Positions 33,990 to 41,833 of a DNA stretch of 41,833 bases are shown in pieces. Under the pieces are notes generated by a model that saw nothing but the letters and a program-made list of their open reading frames with translations, was not told the DNA's origin and did not search any database. This DNA comes from Paucidesulfovibrio gracilis DSM 16080. GTDB taxonomy: Bacteria; Desulfobacterota; Desulfovibrionia; Desulfovibrionales; Desulfovibrionaceae. The stretch is from NCBI RefSeq assembly GCF_900167125.1, contig NZ_FUYC01000018.1, forward strand, positions 1 to 41,833. Direction: 5' to 3'. How positions within the stretch are numbered: position 1 is the first letter of the stretch; every line of letters begins with the position of its first letter. The position numbers and the translations under genes were made by a program.

Positions 33990-34907
33990 ATGCGATTGGT
34001 AACCCGTTCCGACTTTGATGGACTGGCCTGCGCCGTGTTGCTCAAAGAGCAAGGCCTTGTGGACGACTATCTTTTTGCCCACCCCAAAGATCTTCAGGAC
34101 GGCAAAATCCCTGTCAATGCCAACGATATCCTTGCCAACGTTCCTTACGTTCCGGGAGCGGGACTCTGGTTTGACCACCACACCAGTGAAAAGGAACGGC
34201 TGGACCAAAACCTTCGATTTGAAGGCGCCAGTCGCCCCCTTCCAAGCTGTGCCAGGGTCATCTGGGACTACTATGGAGGAGAAGAAGTCTTCGGTAGTCA
34301 TTTGCTTCCCATGATGCAGGCCGTGGACAAGGTGGACAGCGCCAACCTCACAGCGGATGACATCACCAATCCCCAAGGGTGGATTCTGTTGGGCTATGTC
34401 ATGGATCCGAGAACCGGCTTGGGCCGATTCCACGATTACCGAATCTCCAACTACCAGCTCATGCTGGACATGATTGAATACTGCCGCCACAAAACCGCGG
34501 ATGAAATCCTTGAAATCGAAGATGTTCGGGAACGAACCCGGCGATACTTCGAGCAGACCGATCTTTTCGTGGACATGCTCAAACACACGACCACGGTTCA
34601 TGGAAATCTGCTGGTTACGGACCTGCGGGAACAGGAGACCATCTTCGCAGGCAACCGGTTTGCCGTCTACGCCCTCTTCCCCGACGCCAACATCAGCATG
34701 CAAATCATGTGGGGTTTTAAGCGCCAGAATATTGTATTCACGGTGGGACACAGCATCCTTAACCGCACCAGTAAGACCGATGTGGGCAAACTCATGCTGG
34801 AATATGGTGGGGGCGGCCATCCTGGCGTGGGTACCTGCCAGATCCCGGTTGAACAGGCGAAAACGGTTCGAGAGGAACTTATCCGCAAAATCAATGCACA
34901 GGGCTGA
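33990..34907 (+). CDS. DHH-family phosphoesterase (exopolyphosphatase/oligonucleotidase-like)
   Basis: A 305-residue cytosolic protein. The metal-site motifs of the DHH superfamily are present: TRSDFDGLACAVLL (N-terminal Asp pair), FDHHTSEKER (DHH motif) and a C-terminal DHHA1-type GGGGHPGVGTC. Relatives include RecJ, nanoRNases and inorganic pyrophosphatase/exopolyphosphatases, so the substrate is open. GGAG lies 9 nt before the ATG. It follows cca on the same strand with 83 bp between and may be co-transcribed. Confidence 0.85.
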   Translation: MRLVTRSDFDGLACAVLLKEQGLVDDYLFAHPKDLQDGKIPVNANDILANVPYVPGAGLWFDHHTSEKERLDQNLRFEGASRPLPSCARVIWDYYGGEEVFGSHLLPMMQAVDKVDSANLTADDITNPQGWILLGYVMDPRTGLGRFHDYRISNYQLMLDMIEYCRHKTADEILEIEDVRERTRRYFEQTDLFVDMLKHTTTVHGNLLVTDLREQETIFAGNRFAVYALFPDANISMQIMWGFKRQNIVFTVGHSILNRTSKTDVGKLMLEYGGGGHPGVGTCQIPVEQAKTVREELIRKINAQG

Positions 34908-34959
34908 GCTTCAGGTCGCCCTCCTCCGCTCTCTCCTCCATCCAAACCATTTCAAGCGT

Positions 34960-34993
34960 CGGGGCGGACCAAGTAACTTCTTGGTCCGCCCCG
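34960..34993. terminator. Bidirectional hairpin/terminator
   Basis: A perfect 14-bp stem CGGGGCGGACCAAG/CTTGGTCCGCCCCG with a 6-nt loop lies between convergent genes. There is no strong T-tract on either strand, but the stem is very stable. Confidence 0.7.
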
Positions 34994-35037
34994 CATTGCG
35001 CATTCATCTCTAAAAAATCAAGTATTTTAACGGTCAG

Positions 35038-35829
35038 TTACCCAGCTTCATCCGGATCAACCCTGCGTACCTGCTTCACCAACGCCCAAACCTGCTTGGC
35101 ATGCTTTCTGTAAACCGAACCAGCAAAAGCGCGAAGCTCAGAACGAATCTCCGACAAAGGCGGGAAATCTGGAAACGGAGTCAGGCCCGTTGCATCCAGA
35201 TCCACAGCCTCATAGCGGAATGCCTCATCAAGGGAACGCATATCATCGGCTGGCGCACCTGCGATATTTTCGCGCTCCAAACCGGCGGGGTCCAACCCCC
35301 GGACATACTGCAACGTCCCGGAGACGGAAGTCTGACCATTCATTTTTTCCAATGTGGCGTTGATTTGCCGTTCCAAATGCTTCAACCCCACATAATGCAC
35401 GGTCAATAATTTCCGACGAGGTTCTTCCGGATCTGCGTACTCTTTGCCATACATATATTCGAGCACAGCACGTCCCATGGCGGAATACGTTGCTTCCACC
35501 AGGGAAAGGTATTTCCTCCGCCGCGTTAACGCCCATGGCACCCGTTCCAAAACAGGAACGCGTTCTTCCTCCATGGACACGGGAACATCGTCCCACCCCA
35601 CCCCCACCAGGGTATAAAACTCTTTTCGCGTCTCAATATTCGGGAAAAGGAAATGCAGCATTTCAACACGTTCCGCCGCATAACGAAAAGCAGGCTGCAG
35701 CTCTCCGGTCAAAACCTGAAAGTGCTCCATATGTCGGTCCATGCGCCGCCGAGAGCCGAAGAAATTATCGGCCATCTCACTGAGAACCTCTTCCGCCAGT
35801 CCTTCGGCATACGATTCGAAATCACTCAT
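35038..35829 (-). CDS. Unknown cytosolic protein
   Basis: A 263-residue protein with no signal peptide, membrane helix or cysteine pattern. The N-terminus MSDFESYAEGLAEEVLSEM is acidic and helical. The rest is mostly charged helix with GVGWDDVPVSMEEE and VLEYMYGKEYADPEEPRR. GGAGGCG lies upstream of the ATG at 35829. An in-frame ATG at 35877 is less likely. No family recognised. It is a single gene, convergent to the DHH gene. Confidence 0.8.
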   Translation of the reverse strand: MSDFESYAEGLAEEVLSEMADNFFGSRRRMDRHMEHFQVLTGELQPAFRYAAERVEMLHFLFPNIETRKEFYTLVGVGWDDVPVSMEEERVPVLERVPWALTRRRKYLSLVEATYSAMGRAVLEYMYGKEYADPEEPRRKLLTVHYVGLKHLERQINATLEKMNGQTSVSGTLQYVRGLDPAGLERENIAGAPADDMRSLDEAFRYEAVDLDATGLTPFPDFPPLSEIRSELRAFAGSVYRKHAKQVWALVKQVRRVDPDEAG

Positions 35830-36225
35830 AAAAATACGCCTCCAGCACTTTTTATTCTGGTACGGCATTTCCAACAACCCATCAAGATGGGGAGAAACAA
35901 AAAGCGCATTCCTGCATGTCCTGATTAGACGTTGAAAAAAAAACTCAAACCACCTAAACTTTGCAAATATCCGTTACAGTGCATCCTTGTTCTCCTGTCC
36001 GCCAAAAGGAATTGCCAGGCAACCTTCGCAAATGTTGTACCCTGCGTCCGGTATGCCCTCCATACGGCATCATGACTCCATACCGGGCGGATCATGAGAC
36101 ACAAACATTCCAGGACACAAGCGGACGAATGGCCAAACCGCCGGTGAAGCCGACCTCGGCATCACGAACCGCCCCCCGGCGCAACGGAACATGATTGAGA
36201 ACGGAACACAGCTCAAGGAGAACGC
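35830..36225. other. Gene-free stretch
   Basis: About 396 bp with no credible gene. It should hold divergent promoters for the genes at 35829 (minus) and 36226 (plus). I see no clear promoter box, repeat or RNA structure. Confidence 0.5.
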
Positions 36226-36693
36226 ATGAGAACCAATCGCCTTTCTGCCGTGATCAGCCATCTGGCTTTACTTTTGATGCTCCTGTGTGTGGCGCTGCCC
36301 GCCTCTGCCTTCACACTCAAGGAGCAAATGCTCATCGACAGCTATGAAAAAGCAATCAAGACGGCGGCAGAGCACGCCCTCACCGAGATGCGGCCCAGCG
36401 CCGAATATCTCGGATCCAAAATACAGCGCATTCGTGAATCCGAGGCGTTGGACGGCGGCACCATCAAGGCCAGGGTCGCCACCGCGTGGAAATTTCCCCT
36501 GCTGGACGACCGTTACCAGACCGTCATCGACATATGGATCACGCCGGACGACAAAGCCATCTATCTGACGCGCTACAAGCTTCACTCCGACAACAACCGC
36601 GTTCCCATTTTGCTGTCCACGGATGAGCGTGTTCAAGTTTTGCTTCAAACCTTGGGCATGATGGAAGTGGAGTCCTCGCAAGACGACTTCTAA
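36226..36693 (+). CDS. Small periplasmic protein of unknown function
   Basis: A 155-residue protein with a signal peptide (MRTNRLSAVISHLALLLMLL, then CVALPASA, cleavage near residue 28). The mature part is about 127 residues, helical then beta-rich, with no cysteine. It ends EVESSQDDF. The ribosome site AAGGAG is good. A terminator follows, right before the glycosyltransferase. The family is not recognised. Confidence 0.8.
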   Translation: MRTNRLSAVISHLALLLMLLCVALPASAFTLKEQMLIDSYEKAIKTAAEHALTEMRPSAEYLGSKIQRIRESEALDGGTIKARVATAWKFPLLDDRYQTVIDIWITPDDKAIYLTRYKLHSDNNRVPILLSTDERVQVLLQTLGMMEVESSQDDF

Positions 36694-36734
36694 CGCTCCA
36701 TAGCACAAGCCCGTTTCACCCAACCTTTCAGCCC

Positions 36735-36770
36735 AGGCTCCCTGTCCCCTTCAGGTTCCGGGAGCCTTTC
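36735..36770 (+). terminator. Rho-independent terminator ending 5 bp before the next start codon
   Basis: The stem AGGCTCCC/GGGAGCCT has an inner short pairing and is followed by TTCATT. The only Shine-Dalgarno-like GGGAG before the glycosyltransferase start (36776) lies in its 3' arm. Confidence 0.75.
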
Positions 36771-36775
36771 ATTCC

Positions 36776-37864
36776 ATGACGCGCACCATCTGTTTTTTCA
36801 ACACCAACCGCCCCTGGGGCGGCGGCGAAAAATTTAATCATGACTTTGCCCTGCTCTGTCGGGATGCCGGGTGGAACGTCCATGTAGCGGCCCATCGGGA
36901 CGGGGAACTGGCCGAAAGGATTCGGCGGACCCGGGGCATTACCCTGCATGAGCTGCACATCGGCAATCTCAGTTTTCTCAATCCGATCAAAATGACGCAA
37001 CTGTATCAGCTGTTCCGATCCCATAAAATCGATACACTGATCATGGCCCTGCCAGCTGACCTGAAAGCCGCGGCACCTGCAGCACGTCTGGCAGGAGTCC
37101 GACGCGTGGTTTACCGTCGGGGGATTGCGGTTCCGGTGCGCAACTCCCTGTTGAACCGCTGGCTGTATGGCCGGGTGCTGCACCGCCTTCTCGTGAACTC
37201 AAAAGAAACCAAGCGCTGCGTTCTCACACACAACCCAACGCTGATCCCCGAAGAACGCATTCGACTGGTTTACAACGGATTCGACGTTCAGACCTTTGAC
37301 AGTCTCGATGCCACTCCGATCGTACCACGCAAAGGACCGGAAATCGTTATCGGTAATGCCGCCCGCCTTACACCGCAAAAAGGGCAACGCCACTTGCTTC
37401 GGGCTGCCCGTATGCTGAAAGACCGCGGGCTGCGCTTTCGCCTGCTGCTGGCCGGCGTAGGAGAAGACGAAGCCGCATTGCGCGAGGAGTGTTCCCGCCT
37501 CGGGCTTGACGATCGAACAGAATTCGTTGGATTTTTTAAAGAAATAAAACGCTTCTACGCTTCTGTGGACATTTTTGCCTTGCCTTCGCTATGGGAAGGT
37601 TTTGGCTATGCGCTCGTAGAAGCCATGGCTATGGAACTCCCTGTGGCCGCTTTCAGCGTATCCTCCAATCCGGAAGTCGTAGCGGACGGGGTAACCGGGT
37701 TGCTGACTCCGCCCAAGGACGAAACAGCTTTGGCGGACTCTCTGGAGCGATTACTTCAAAACGCGGAGCTACGCCGGAGCATGGGACAAGCAGGGCGCGC
37801 CCGGGTATTGGAACGTTTCGACACCCGCCATGCCCTGCAACGGTTTTTGGATGCCGTGGAATAA
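36776..37864 (+). CDS. GT4-family glycosyltransferase
   Basis: A 362-residue GT-B fold enzyme that transfers a sugar from a nucleotide donor, probably to lipopolysaccharide core or a related glycan. Features: N-terminal FFNTNRPWGGGEKFNHDF (acceptor-side loop), GNAARLTPQKGQRHLLRA (start of donor domain) and the EX7E-type block LPSLWEGFGYALVEAMAM. A VADGVTGLLTPPKDE loop follows. It is cytosolic or membrane-associated. No nearby sugar genes identify the product. The start codon lies 5 bp after the previous gene's terminator. Confidence 0.9.
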   Translation: MTRTICFFNTNRPWGGGEKFNHDFALLCRDAGWNVHVAAHRDGELAERIRRTRGITLHELHIGNLSFLNPIKMTQLYQLFRSHKIDTLIMALPADLKAAAPAARLAGVRRVVYRRGIAVPVRNSLLNRWLYGRVLHRLLVNSKETKRCVLTHNPTLIPEERIRLVYNGFDVQTFDSLDATPIVPRKGPEIVIGNAARLTPQKGQRHLLRAARMLKDRGLRFRLLLAGVGEDEAALREECSRLGLDDRTEFVGFFKEIKRFYASVDIFALPSLWEGFGYALVEAMAMELPVAAFSVSSNPEVVADGVTGLLTPPKDETALADSLERLLQNAELRRSMGQAGRARVLERFDTRHALQRFLDAVE

Positions 37865-37900
37865 CATAACGGAAGCCGGTCCGAAAAAGGAAAACATTGA

Positions 37901-38353
37901 TTAAAATAGCGTCCGGTCCAACAAAAGATGAGAGAAATACCCCAAAACAAAGGCAAGATAAAAAGGCAAACTCTGTTCCCAGGGCGTATCCATAAAGAGC
38001 AGGGGTACACCCAGGATGGGGGAAGGCAAAACCAGCATAGCCCACCAGGAATGCACCCAGCCCCTATGCCGCCCTGCCACGGGGATCAACGCCAACAGTC
38101 CCACCCAGGCCGCATAAATATACATTTCCCGGTAAATAAGCCATCCGTCCAGGAGTAGCAGCAAGCTGTAGAACAACGTCTGCCCTTTGGAATTGGTATC
38201 GATATCCGGAAACAGCGCTCCCAAAAGCACCAAAGCAAAAAGTGCAGCCAGCATGGGGTACTCCCCGGAGTACAGCCCCACTCCGGCGATCACCACCAGC
38301 ATGGTCCCGCCGACAAACGCGCCGCCTAGCAGATGTCCTTTGTATCCCGGCAT
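37901..38353 (-). CDS. YdjM-like (DUF457) inner-membrane metal-dependent hydrolase homologue
   Basis: A 150-residue membrane protein of four to five helices. The start MPGYKGHLLGGAFVG and the motifs GALFPDIDTNSKGQ, GRHRGWVHSWWAM and GYFSHLLLDRTLF are those of the DUF457/YdjM family (conserved His/Asp suggesting a metal site). Relatives include E. coli YdjM, which is SOS-induced, but I see no LexA box. GAGGAAA precedes the ATG at 38353. It follows sufBD with a terminator between, so it is probably separate. Confidence 0.85.
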   Translation of the reverse strand: MPGYKGHLLGGAFVGGTMLVVIAGVGLYSGEYPMLAALFALVLLGALFPDIDTNSKGQTLFYSLLLLLDGWLIYREMYIYAAWVGLLALIPVAGRHRGWVHSWWAMLVLPSPILGVPLLFMDTPWEQSLPFYLAFVLGYFSHLLLDRTLF

Positions 38354-38417
38354 ATTTCTTTTCCTCAAATCAGTATATGGCGACCCTTCCAGCAAGGCAA
38401 CAACCGGCCTGGCCACC

Positions 38418-38458
38418 GGAAAAAAAGGGAGCGCCCCTCCCGAAGGAAGACCGCTCCC
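38418..38458 (-). terminator. Terminator after sufBD
   Basis: Reading the minus strand, GGGAGCG...CGCTCCC encloses a long loop with TTCCTTCGGGA and is followed by TTTTTTT. This is a standard rho-independent terminator ending the suf operon. Confidence 0.9.
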
Positions 38459-38491
38459 TATCCCATTGCCCGGCCGGACAATGCAATGCGC

Positions 38492-39658
38492 CTACATGGC
38501 GCCGCTGGCCTGCAATTCCTCAATCTGCTTATCAATGGCCTTGGTAAGCACATCGGGCAGCCCCATAATATCAGTATTCAGGAACCCACGAACAATGGTA
38601 GAGGTGGCTTCGTCCTCATCCAGTCCACGAGCCATGAGGTATTCAATCTCTTCCTGGGCAATTTTGCCTACGGACGCTTCGTGGGAAAGTTCCACCCCTT
38701 CCAGGGAGCCGTCCAATTCCGGAATAGCGTGAATACGCCCATTTCCAAGAATAAGCCCCTGGCACTCCAGATGCCCCTTGGCCGGAACGGCATGGGCTCC
38801 GATATGCCCACGGTTGATGATGGTACCACCTGTGGAAATGGTCCGGGCGATAATCTCGCATCGAGTATTGGGCGCTTCCATAATCACGCGGTTGCCCATA
38901 TCAAGGTAGGAATCTTCCGGAGCCACGATCACGGAATTAAACCGGGCCACGGAATCCTCGCCCACCATGCGAATGGACGGGTACATCTGGAGATCGCGAA
39001 CGGGCTTGAGCAGCACGTAGTTGGAAAGGAATTTCCCCCCTTCCTTGACAATGCCCGCGGAACGAGGCCGGACTGCGACGTTATCACTCCAGTTGTGGAC
39101 CATGGTAAAAGTCAGGGAAGCGTTCTTTTCCACAAAAAACTCGGAGATTCCGAGGTGCGCACCCCCCTGGGTGCCGTGGGCCACGGAACAACCCGTGATG
39201 ATATGCGCTTCGGCACCTTCCTCAATGATCACAATATTATGAACATTTTGGCCAACTTGCTCGGACTTGAGCATCAGACAGGACTGAATGGGCTGTTCGA
39301 CCTTTGCCCCGGCCTTGACCCGGATAAAGTATCCGCCATGCAGATTTTCCGCTGCGGAACGGGTGTAGTCGTCCTTATCCTTATCAACCAAGGTCCAAAA
39401 ATAATCCTTGAGTCCGTCGTACTTCTTCAAGGCGTCCTTGATGTCCATGATTTCCACGGCATCATTATGCGAACGGCAATGCACTGCGGAATGGTCCATC
39501 TGGAGATATGAGGCACTCCTGTTGCTCTCATCGGAAACCACACCGGCCATGAGCAGCTGTTCCTGATCAGCCTTGTCCAGGGTATCAAGTCCTGTGATGG
39601 CTTCGTGTTCCCGGCCCTTAAATTCGAATTGCTTAAGATCGACATCACGCATAGACAT
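38492..39658 (-). CDS. SufB/SufD-family Fe-S cluster scaffold protein
   Basis: A 388-residue SufBD-type beta-helix scaffold, shorter than SufB (about 480). The C-terminal hallmark GVELSHEASVGKIAQEEIEY, followed by LMARGLDEDEATSTIVRGF, is present. The chosen ATG at 39658 follows GAGGAG. An upstream GTG at 39670 and an ATG at 39652 are alternatives. It is encoded right after SufC with a 27-bp gap. Together they resemble the minimal two-gene Suf-like module found in many anaerobes, without SufS, SufE/U or a separate SufB and SufD. Cys residues near 60 and 125 could take part in cluster binding. Confidence 0.9.
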   Translation of the reverse strand: MSMRDVDLKQFEFKGREHEAITGLDTLDKADQEQLLMAGVVSDESNRSASYLQMDHSAVHCRSHNDAVEIMDIKDALKKYDGLKDYFWTLVDKDKDDYTRSAAENLHGGYFIRVKAGAKVEQPIQSCLMLKSEQVGQNVHNIVIIEEGAEAHIITGCSVAHGTQGGAHLGISEFFVEKNASLTFTMVHNWSDNVAVRPRSAGIVKEGGKFLSNYVLLKPVRDLQMYPSIRMVGEDSVARFNSVIVAPEDSYLDMGNRVIMEAPNTRCEIIARTISTGGTIINRGHIGAHAVPAKGHLECQGLILGNGRIHAIPELDGSLEGVELSHEASVGKIAQEEIEYLMARGLDEDEATSTIVRGFLNTDIMGLPDVLTKAIDKQIEELQASGAM

Positions 39659-39685
39659 ATATCTCCTCACCCGAATCGAGCGGGG

Positions 39686-40447
39686 TTAGTTCAGGCACTT
39701 CACGCATTCCTGGTAACCATATTCCTGAATATGCTCCAGGATGTCCCGGGGACGAGCTTCGCAGCAAAGATGTCCGTTGTAGAGCACCTGGCCGCGATCA
39801 GCATTCACGTAATCCAAAATGTATCCGGTATGCGTAATGATCAACCCGGAAGTCCTACGCTTTTGCATCTTCTGTTCCTTCATGCTCAAATCCGCCCGGG
39901 GCTGCACATCCCCATCCAAGATGGAGCGGGCCACCTTGCCCACCAGTTGCATATTTTCCAAGTCTACACCGGATTCCGGCTCGTCGAAAAGTACCAGCCG
40001 AGGATTTTGGGCCATGAGTTGGAGCAATTCGGAACGCTTGATCTCTCCACCGGAAAATCCCGCATTGATATCGCGCTCCAAAAAATGATCAAAGTTCACT
40101 TTGCGGGCCATTTCATCCACATCCACTTCATGCCCGCGGGCACACATCTGCACCAGATGGCGGGTGCGCAGGCCATGGATGGTAGGCGGACGCTGGAAGG
40201 ACATCCCAATCCCCAGCCGCGCACGTTCATACGTCGGCGCGTAGGTCACGTCCTCACCGTTAAAGAATATGCGTCCCTTGGTCACCTCATATCCTGAAAA
40301 CCCCATCAGGGTCATAAGCAACGACGTTTTGCCGGAACCGTTGGGCCCGAAGAGAATGAAGGTCTCTCCTTCGTTGATCTCCAGGTCGATGCCCTTGAGC
40401 ACCTCCCGCCCGTCGATTTCAACATGCAGATTTTCGATCTTGAGCAT
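39686..40447 (-). CDS. sufC: SufC Fe-S assembly ATPase
   Basis: A 253-residue soluble ABC ATPase that powers the scaffold. Walker A is GPNGSGKTSLLMTLMG, the signature FSGGEIKRSELLQL and Walker B RLVLFDEPESGVDL. The H-loop region is LIITHTGYILDYV. The start at 40447 is preferred over the GTG at 40459 because GAGGAAT precedes it. First gene of the sufC-sufBD operon. No IscR/SufR-type regulator is nearby. Confidence 0.93.
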   Translation of the reverse strand: MLKIENLHVEIDGREVLKGIDLEINEGETFILFGPNGSGKTSLLMTLMGFSGYEVTKGRIFFNGEDVTYAPTYERARLGIGMSFQRPPTIHGLRTRHLVQMCARGHEVDVDEMARKVNFDHFLERDINAGFSGGEIKRSELLQLMAQNPRLVLFDEPESGVDLENMQLVGKVARSILDGDVQPRADLSMKEQKMQKRRTSGLIITHTGYILDYVNADRGQVLYNGHLCCEARPRDILEHIQEYGYQECVKCLN

Positions 40448-40629
40448 CGGATTCCTCACTTATATTGACATTCAACGAGCCGGGTTTATTACTTGACACA
40501 GCTCGGCAAGTCCAGCCGCAAACGCGGCGCTTCATTTTCCAACATGTCCACGCATTGCCGAAAGTCAAGGCCGTGCACAGAAGATATTGCACCCCGCGGG
40601 CCAAGCGGGGCAAAACCAAGGAAAAGGTC

Positions 40630-41391
40630 ATGGCCAAAAAAAAGCTGAACTCCCTTGATGCTCTTCAATCCGTTAGCTTTGGAGAAAAGAAAAAGAAACG
40701 TCCCAAACATGAACGCGTCGTAGAGAAGGTGCGTGAACGCCTAGGCCTTGTGGATGAAGAAAAAGAGCCCTCATCCGCGAAGGATAATACCCCCCGGGCC
40801 GAGCCGGATGATGAGCACATGTTTTTCAGCGCCATGCAAGGCGTGGCACCCCTGGATGAAAGTCAAGGAAGGCAAATAGCCCCGGAAAGCGCGCCTCCGG
40901 CTCCTGCACCTTCCTCCATTGATGAAGATGCTAAGGAGTACCTCGACAAATTCGTACGGGGTGAAGTGGATTTTGAGTTGGAGTTCACGGAAGAATACAT
41001 GCACGGGTACGTCAAAGGGCTGGATGCCAAGACATTCAACCAACTCAAAGCGGGAACCCTAAGCCATGAGGGGCATCTCGACTTGCACGGCATGAATGCG
41101 GAACAAGCCTATGACGCCATGGTCTTTTTCCTTAAAGAATCATATCTGCAGGGACGGCGATGCGTTCTTCTCGTCACAGGACGCGGCATTAACTCCCCTG
41201 GAGGACAAGGCATTCTCCGTCGCTCCGTACAAAACTGGCTGACCAGAGAACCTCTCAAACGCGTCGTGTTGGCCTTCTGCACGGCCCGCGCCGCGGACGG
41301 CGGTGCCGGAGCACTCTACGTACTGCTGCGAAAACAACGTAAATCCCAGGGCAAAATCCACTGGGACCGTTCGGCATTCTTTTCCGATTAA
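40630..41391 (+). CDS. Smr-domain protein
   Basis: A 253-residue cytosolic protein. The C-terminal Smr domain (LDLHGMNAEQAYDAMV, LLVTGRGINSPGGQGIL) matches the small MutS-related endonuclease domain of the stand-alone YdaL/Smr group. The first 130 residues are charged and disordered-looking, with many lysines at the start (KKKLNSLDALQ) and a proline/alanine-rich linker. It likely acts as a DNA or RNA nuclease. GGAAAAGG precedes the ATG at 40630. Upstream in-frame starts lie in the divergent promoter region and are not favoured. Confidence 0.88.
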   Translation: MAKKKLNSLDALQSVSFGEKKKKRPKHERVVEKVRERLGLVDEEKEPSSAKDNTPRAEPDDEHMFFSAMQGVAPLDESQGRQIAPESAPPAPAPSSIDEDAKEYLDKFVRGEVDFELEFTEEYMHGYVKGLDAKTFNQLKAGTLSHEGHLDLHGMNAEQAYDAMVFFLKESYLQGRRCVLLVTGRGINSPGGQGILRRSVQNWLTREPLKRVVLAFCTARAADGGAGALYVLLRKQRKSQGKIHWDRSAFFSD

Positions 41392-41558
41392 CACGTCTGA
41401 CGGGCATGGTTGACCACTATCTCATGCTCCCTTTTCATCTTCCTGTAACATTCCGAGATTAAAAAGAATATTTGTCAAAAAGGAACATTTAGTCTTCTTC
41501 TCCGCAAACTACGAAACAACGATTCTTAAGAAAAATTGAAAAAAATGCTCAAAGATCG

Positions 41559-41587
41559 TTGACAAGCAGTCGGCCCAGAGGTAGTAA
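41559..41587 (+). promoter_or_regulatory. Sigma-70 promoter of tRNA-Pro
   Basis: TTGACA, 17 bp, then TAGTAA. The start point would be near 41594, 8 nt before the mature tRNA. Confidence 0.8.
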
Positions 41588-41601
41588 CTCCCTCGCTTCG
41601 T

Positions 41602-41678
41602 CGGGATGTAGCGCAGTCTGGGAGCGCACCTGAATGGGGTTCAGGGGGCCGGAGGTTCAAATCCTCTCATCCCGACCA
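41602..41678 (+). tRNA. tRNA-Pro (anticodon GGG)
   Basis: A complete 77-nt cloverleaf. The acceptor arms are CGGGATG and CATCCCG. The anticodon stem CCTGA/TCAGG encloses the loop ATGGGGT (anticodon GGG). The T-arm is GGAGG-TTCAAAT-CCTCT. The 3' CCA is encoded. Confidence 0.97.
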
Positions 41679-41689
41679 CGACGAGAGCC

Positions 41690-41723
41690 AAGGGGTTTCG
41701 GATAGTATCCGAAACCCCTTTTT
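41690..41723 (+). terminator. Terminator of tRNA-Pro
   Basis: A perfect 14-bp stem AAGGGGTTTCGGAT/ATCCGAAACCCCTT with a 3-nt loop is followed by TTT. It closely follows the tRNA. Confidence 0.9.
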
Positions 41724-41739
41724 CGTGGTGACTCAAATG

Positions 41740-41833
41740 GGGTCTACACCAAAAACGGGGGCAGTCACGAAAGCGAACTGTTCCGGGCATGTCCACTTAC
41801 CCGGGTCTACACCAAAAACGGGGGCAGTCACGA
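41740..41833. repeat. Two 31-bp direct repeats (63-bp period), possible mobile-element end
   Basis: The same 31-bp sequence (starting GGGTCTACACC, then AAAAACGGGGGCAGTCACGA) is at 41740-41770 and again at 41803-41833, where the window stops. The first copy ends with AGTCAC at 41763-41768, and GTGACT at 41728-41733 is its inverted partner. Multiple spaced terminal repeats are known in IS21-type elements, which is the best guess. No transposase is visible. Confidence 0.75.

Overview
The window looks like a chromosomal segment of a sulfate-reducing bacterium of the Desulfovibrio type (Desulfovibrionales). This is inferred, not proven. The clues are a 1233-residue one-chain pyruvate carboxylase with a C-terminal zinc ribbon next to a BirA that lacks a DNA-binding domain, a rubredoxin, a YedE/YedF selenium-type cluster, a two-gene SufC/SufBD iron-sulfur module, and several signalling proteins (GGDEF, PilZ, HDOD, CheD, PAS histidine kinase).

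Positions 1-8808 hold a complete type I-E CRISPR-Cas locus, all on the minus strand: cas3, a gap of about 145 bp, then cse1-cse2-cas7e-cas5e-cas6e-cas1-cas2 as one tightly packed operon, an A/T-rich leader, and an array that runs off the left edge of the window. By eye the cas genes are richer in G+C than the rest. A broken IS3-type transposase end lies just beyond cas3 (about 9124-9220). Both observations suggest the locus was acquired.

Positions 9440-12161 are a minus-strand operon yedE-yedF-DUF3343-sugar kinase-like gene, probably for selenium or reactive sulfur handling. Then come an NhaC-type Na+/H+ antiporter, a 39-residue one-helix membrane protein, a diguanylate cyclase, and ribB behind an FMN riboswitch. 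Next are a small cysteine-containing protein and a periplasmic-sensing PAS histidine kinase. The kinase is divergent from a PEP-CTERM-like exported protein that has a textbook sigma-54 promoter and two perfect inverted repeats.

Positions 20218-27920 hold a 1043-residue protein of unknown family (degenerate PHP-like N-terminal part, membrane C-terminal part), a PilZ protein, a rubredoxin with a shortened first metal knuckle, a translationally coupled cheD-HDOD pair, an 87-residue orphan, an azoreductase-type flavoprotein and a DsbA-like lipoprotein.

Positions 27990-41678 carry central functions: birA-pyc, a CCA-adding enzyme, a DHH phosphoesterase, two unknown proteins, a GT4 glycosyltransferase, a YdjM-like membrane protein, sufC-sufBD, an Smr-domain protein and tRNA-Pro(GGG). 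Just after the tRNA terminator, two 31-bp direct repeats with a 63-bp period run into the right edge and look like the end of a mobile element.
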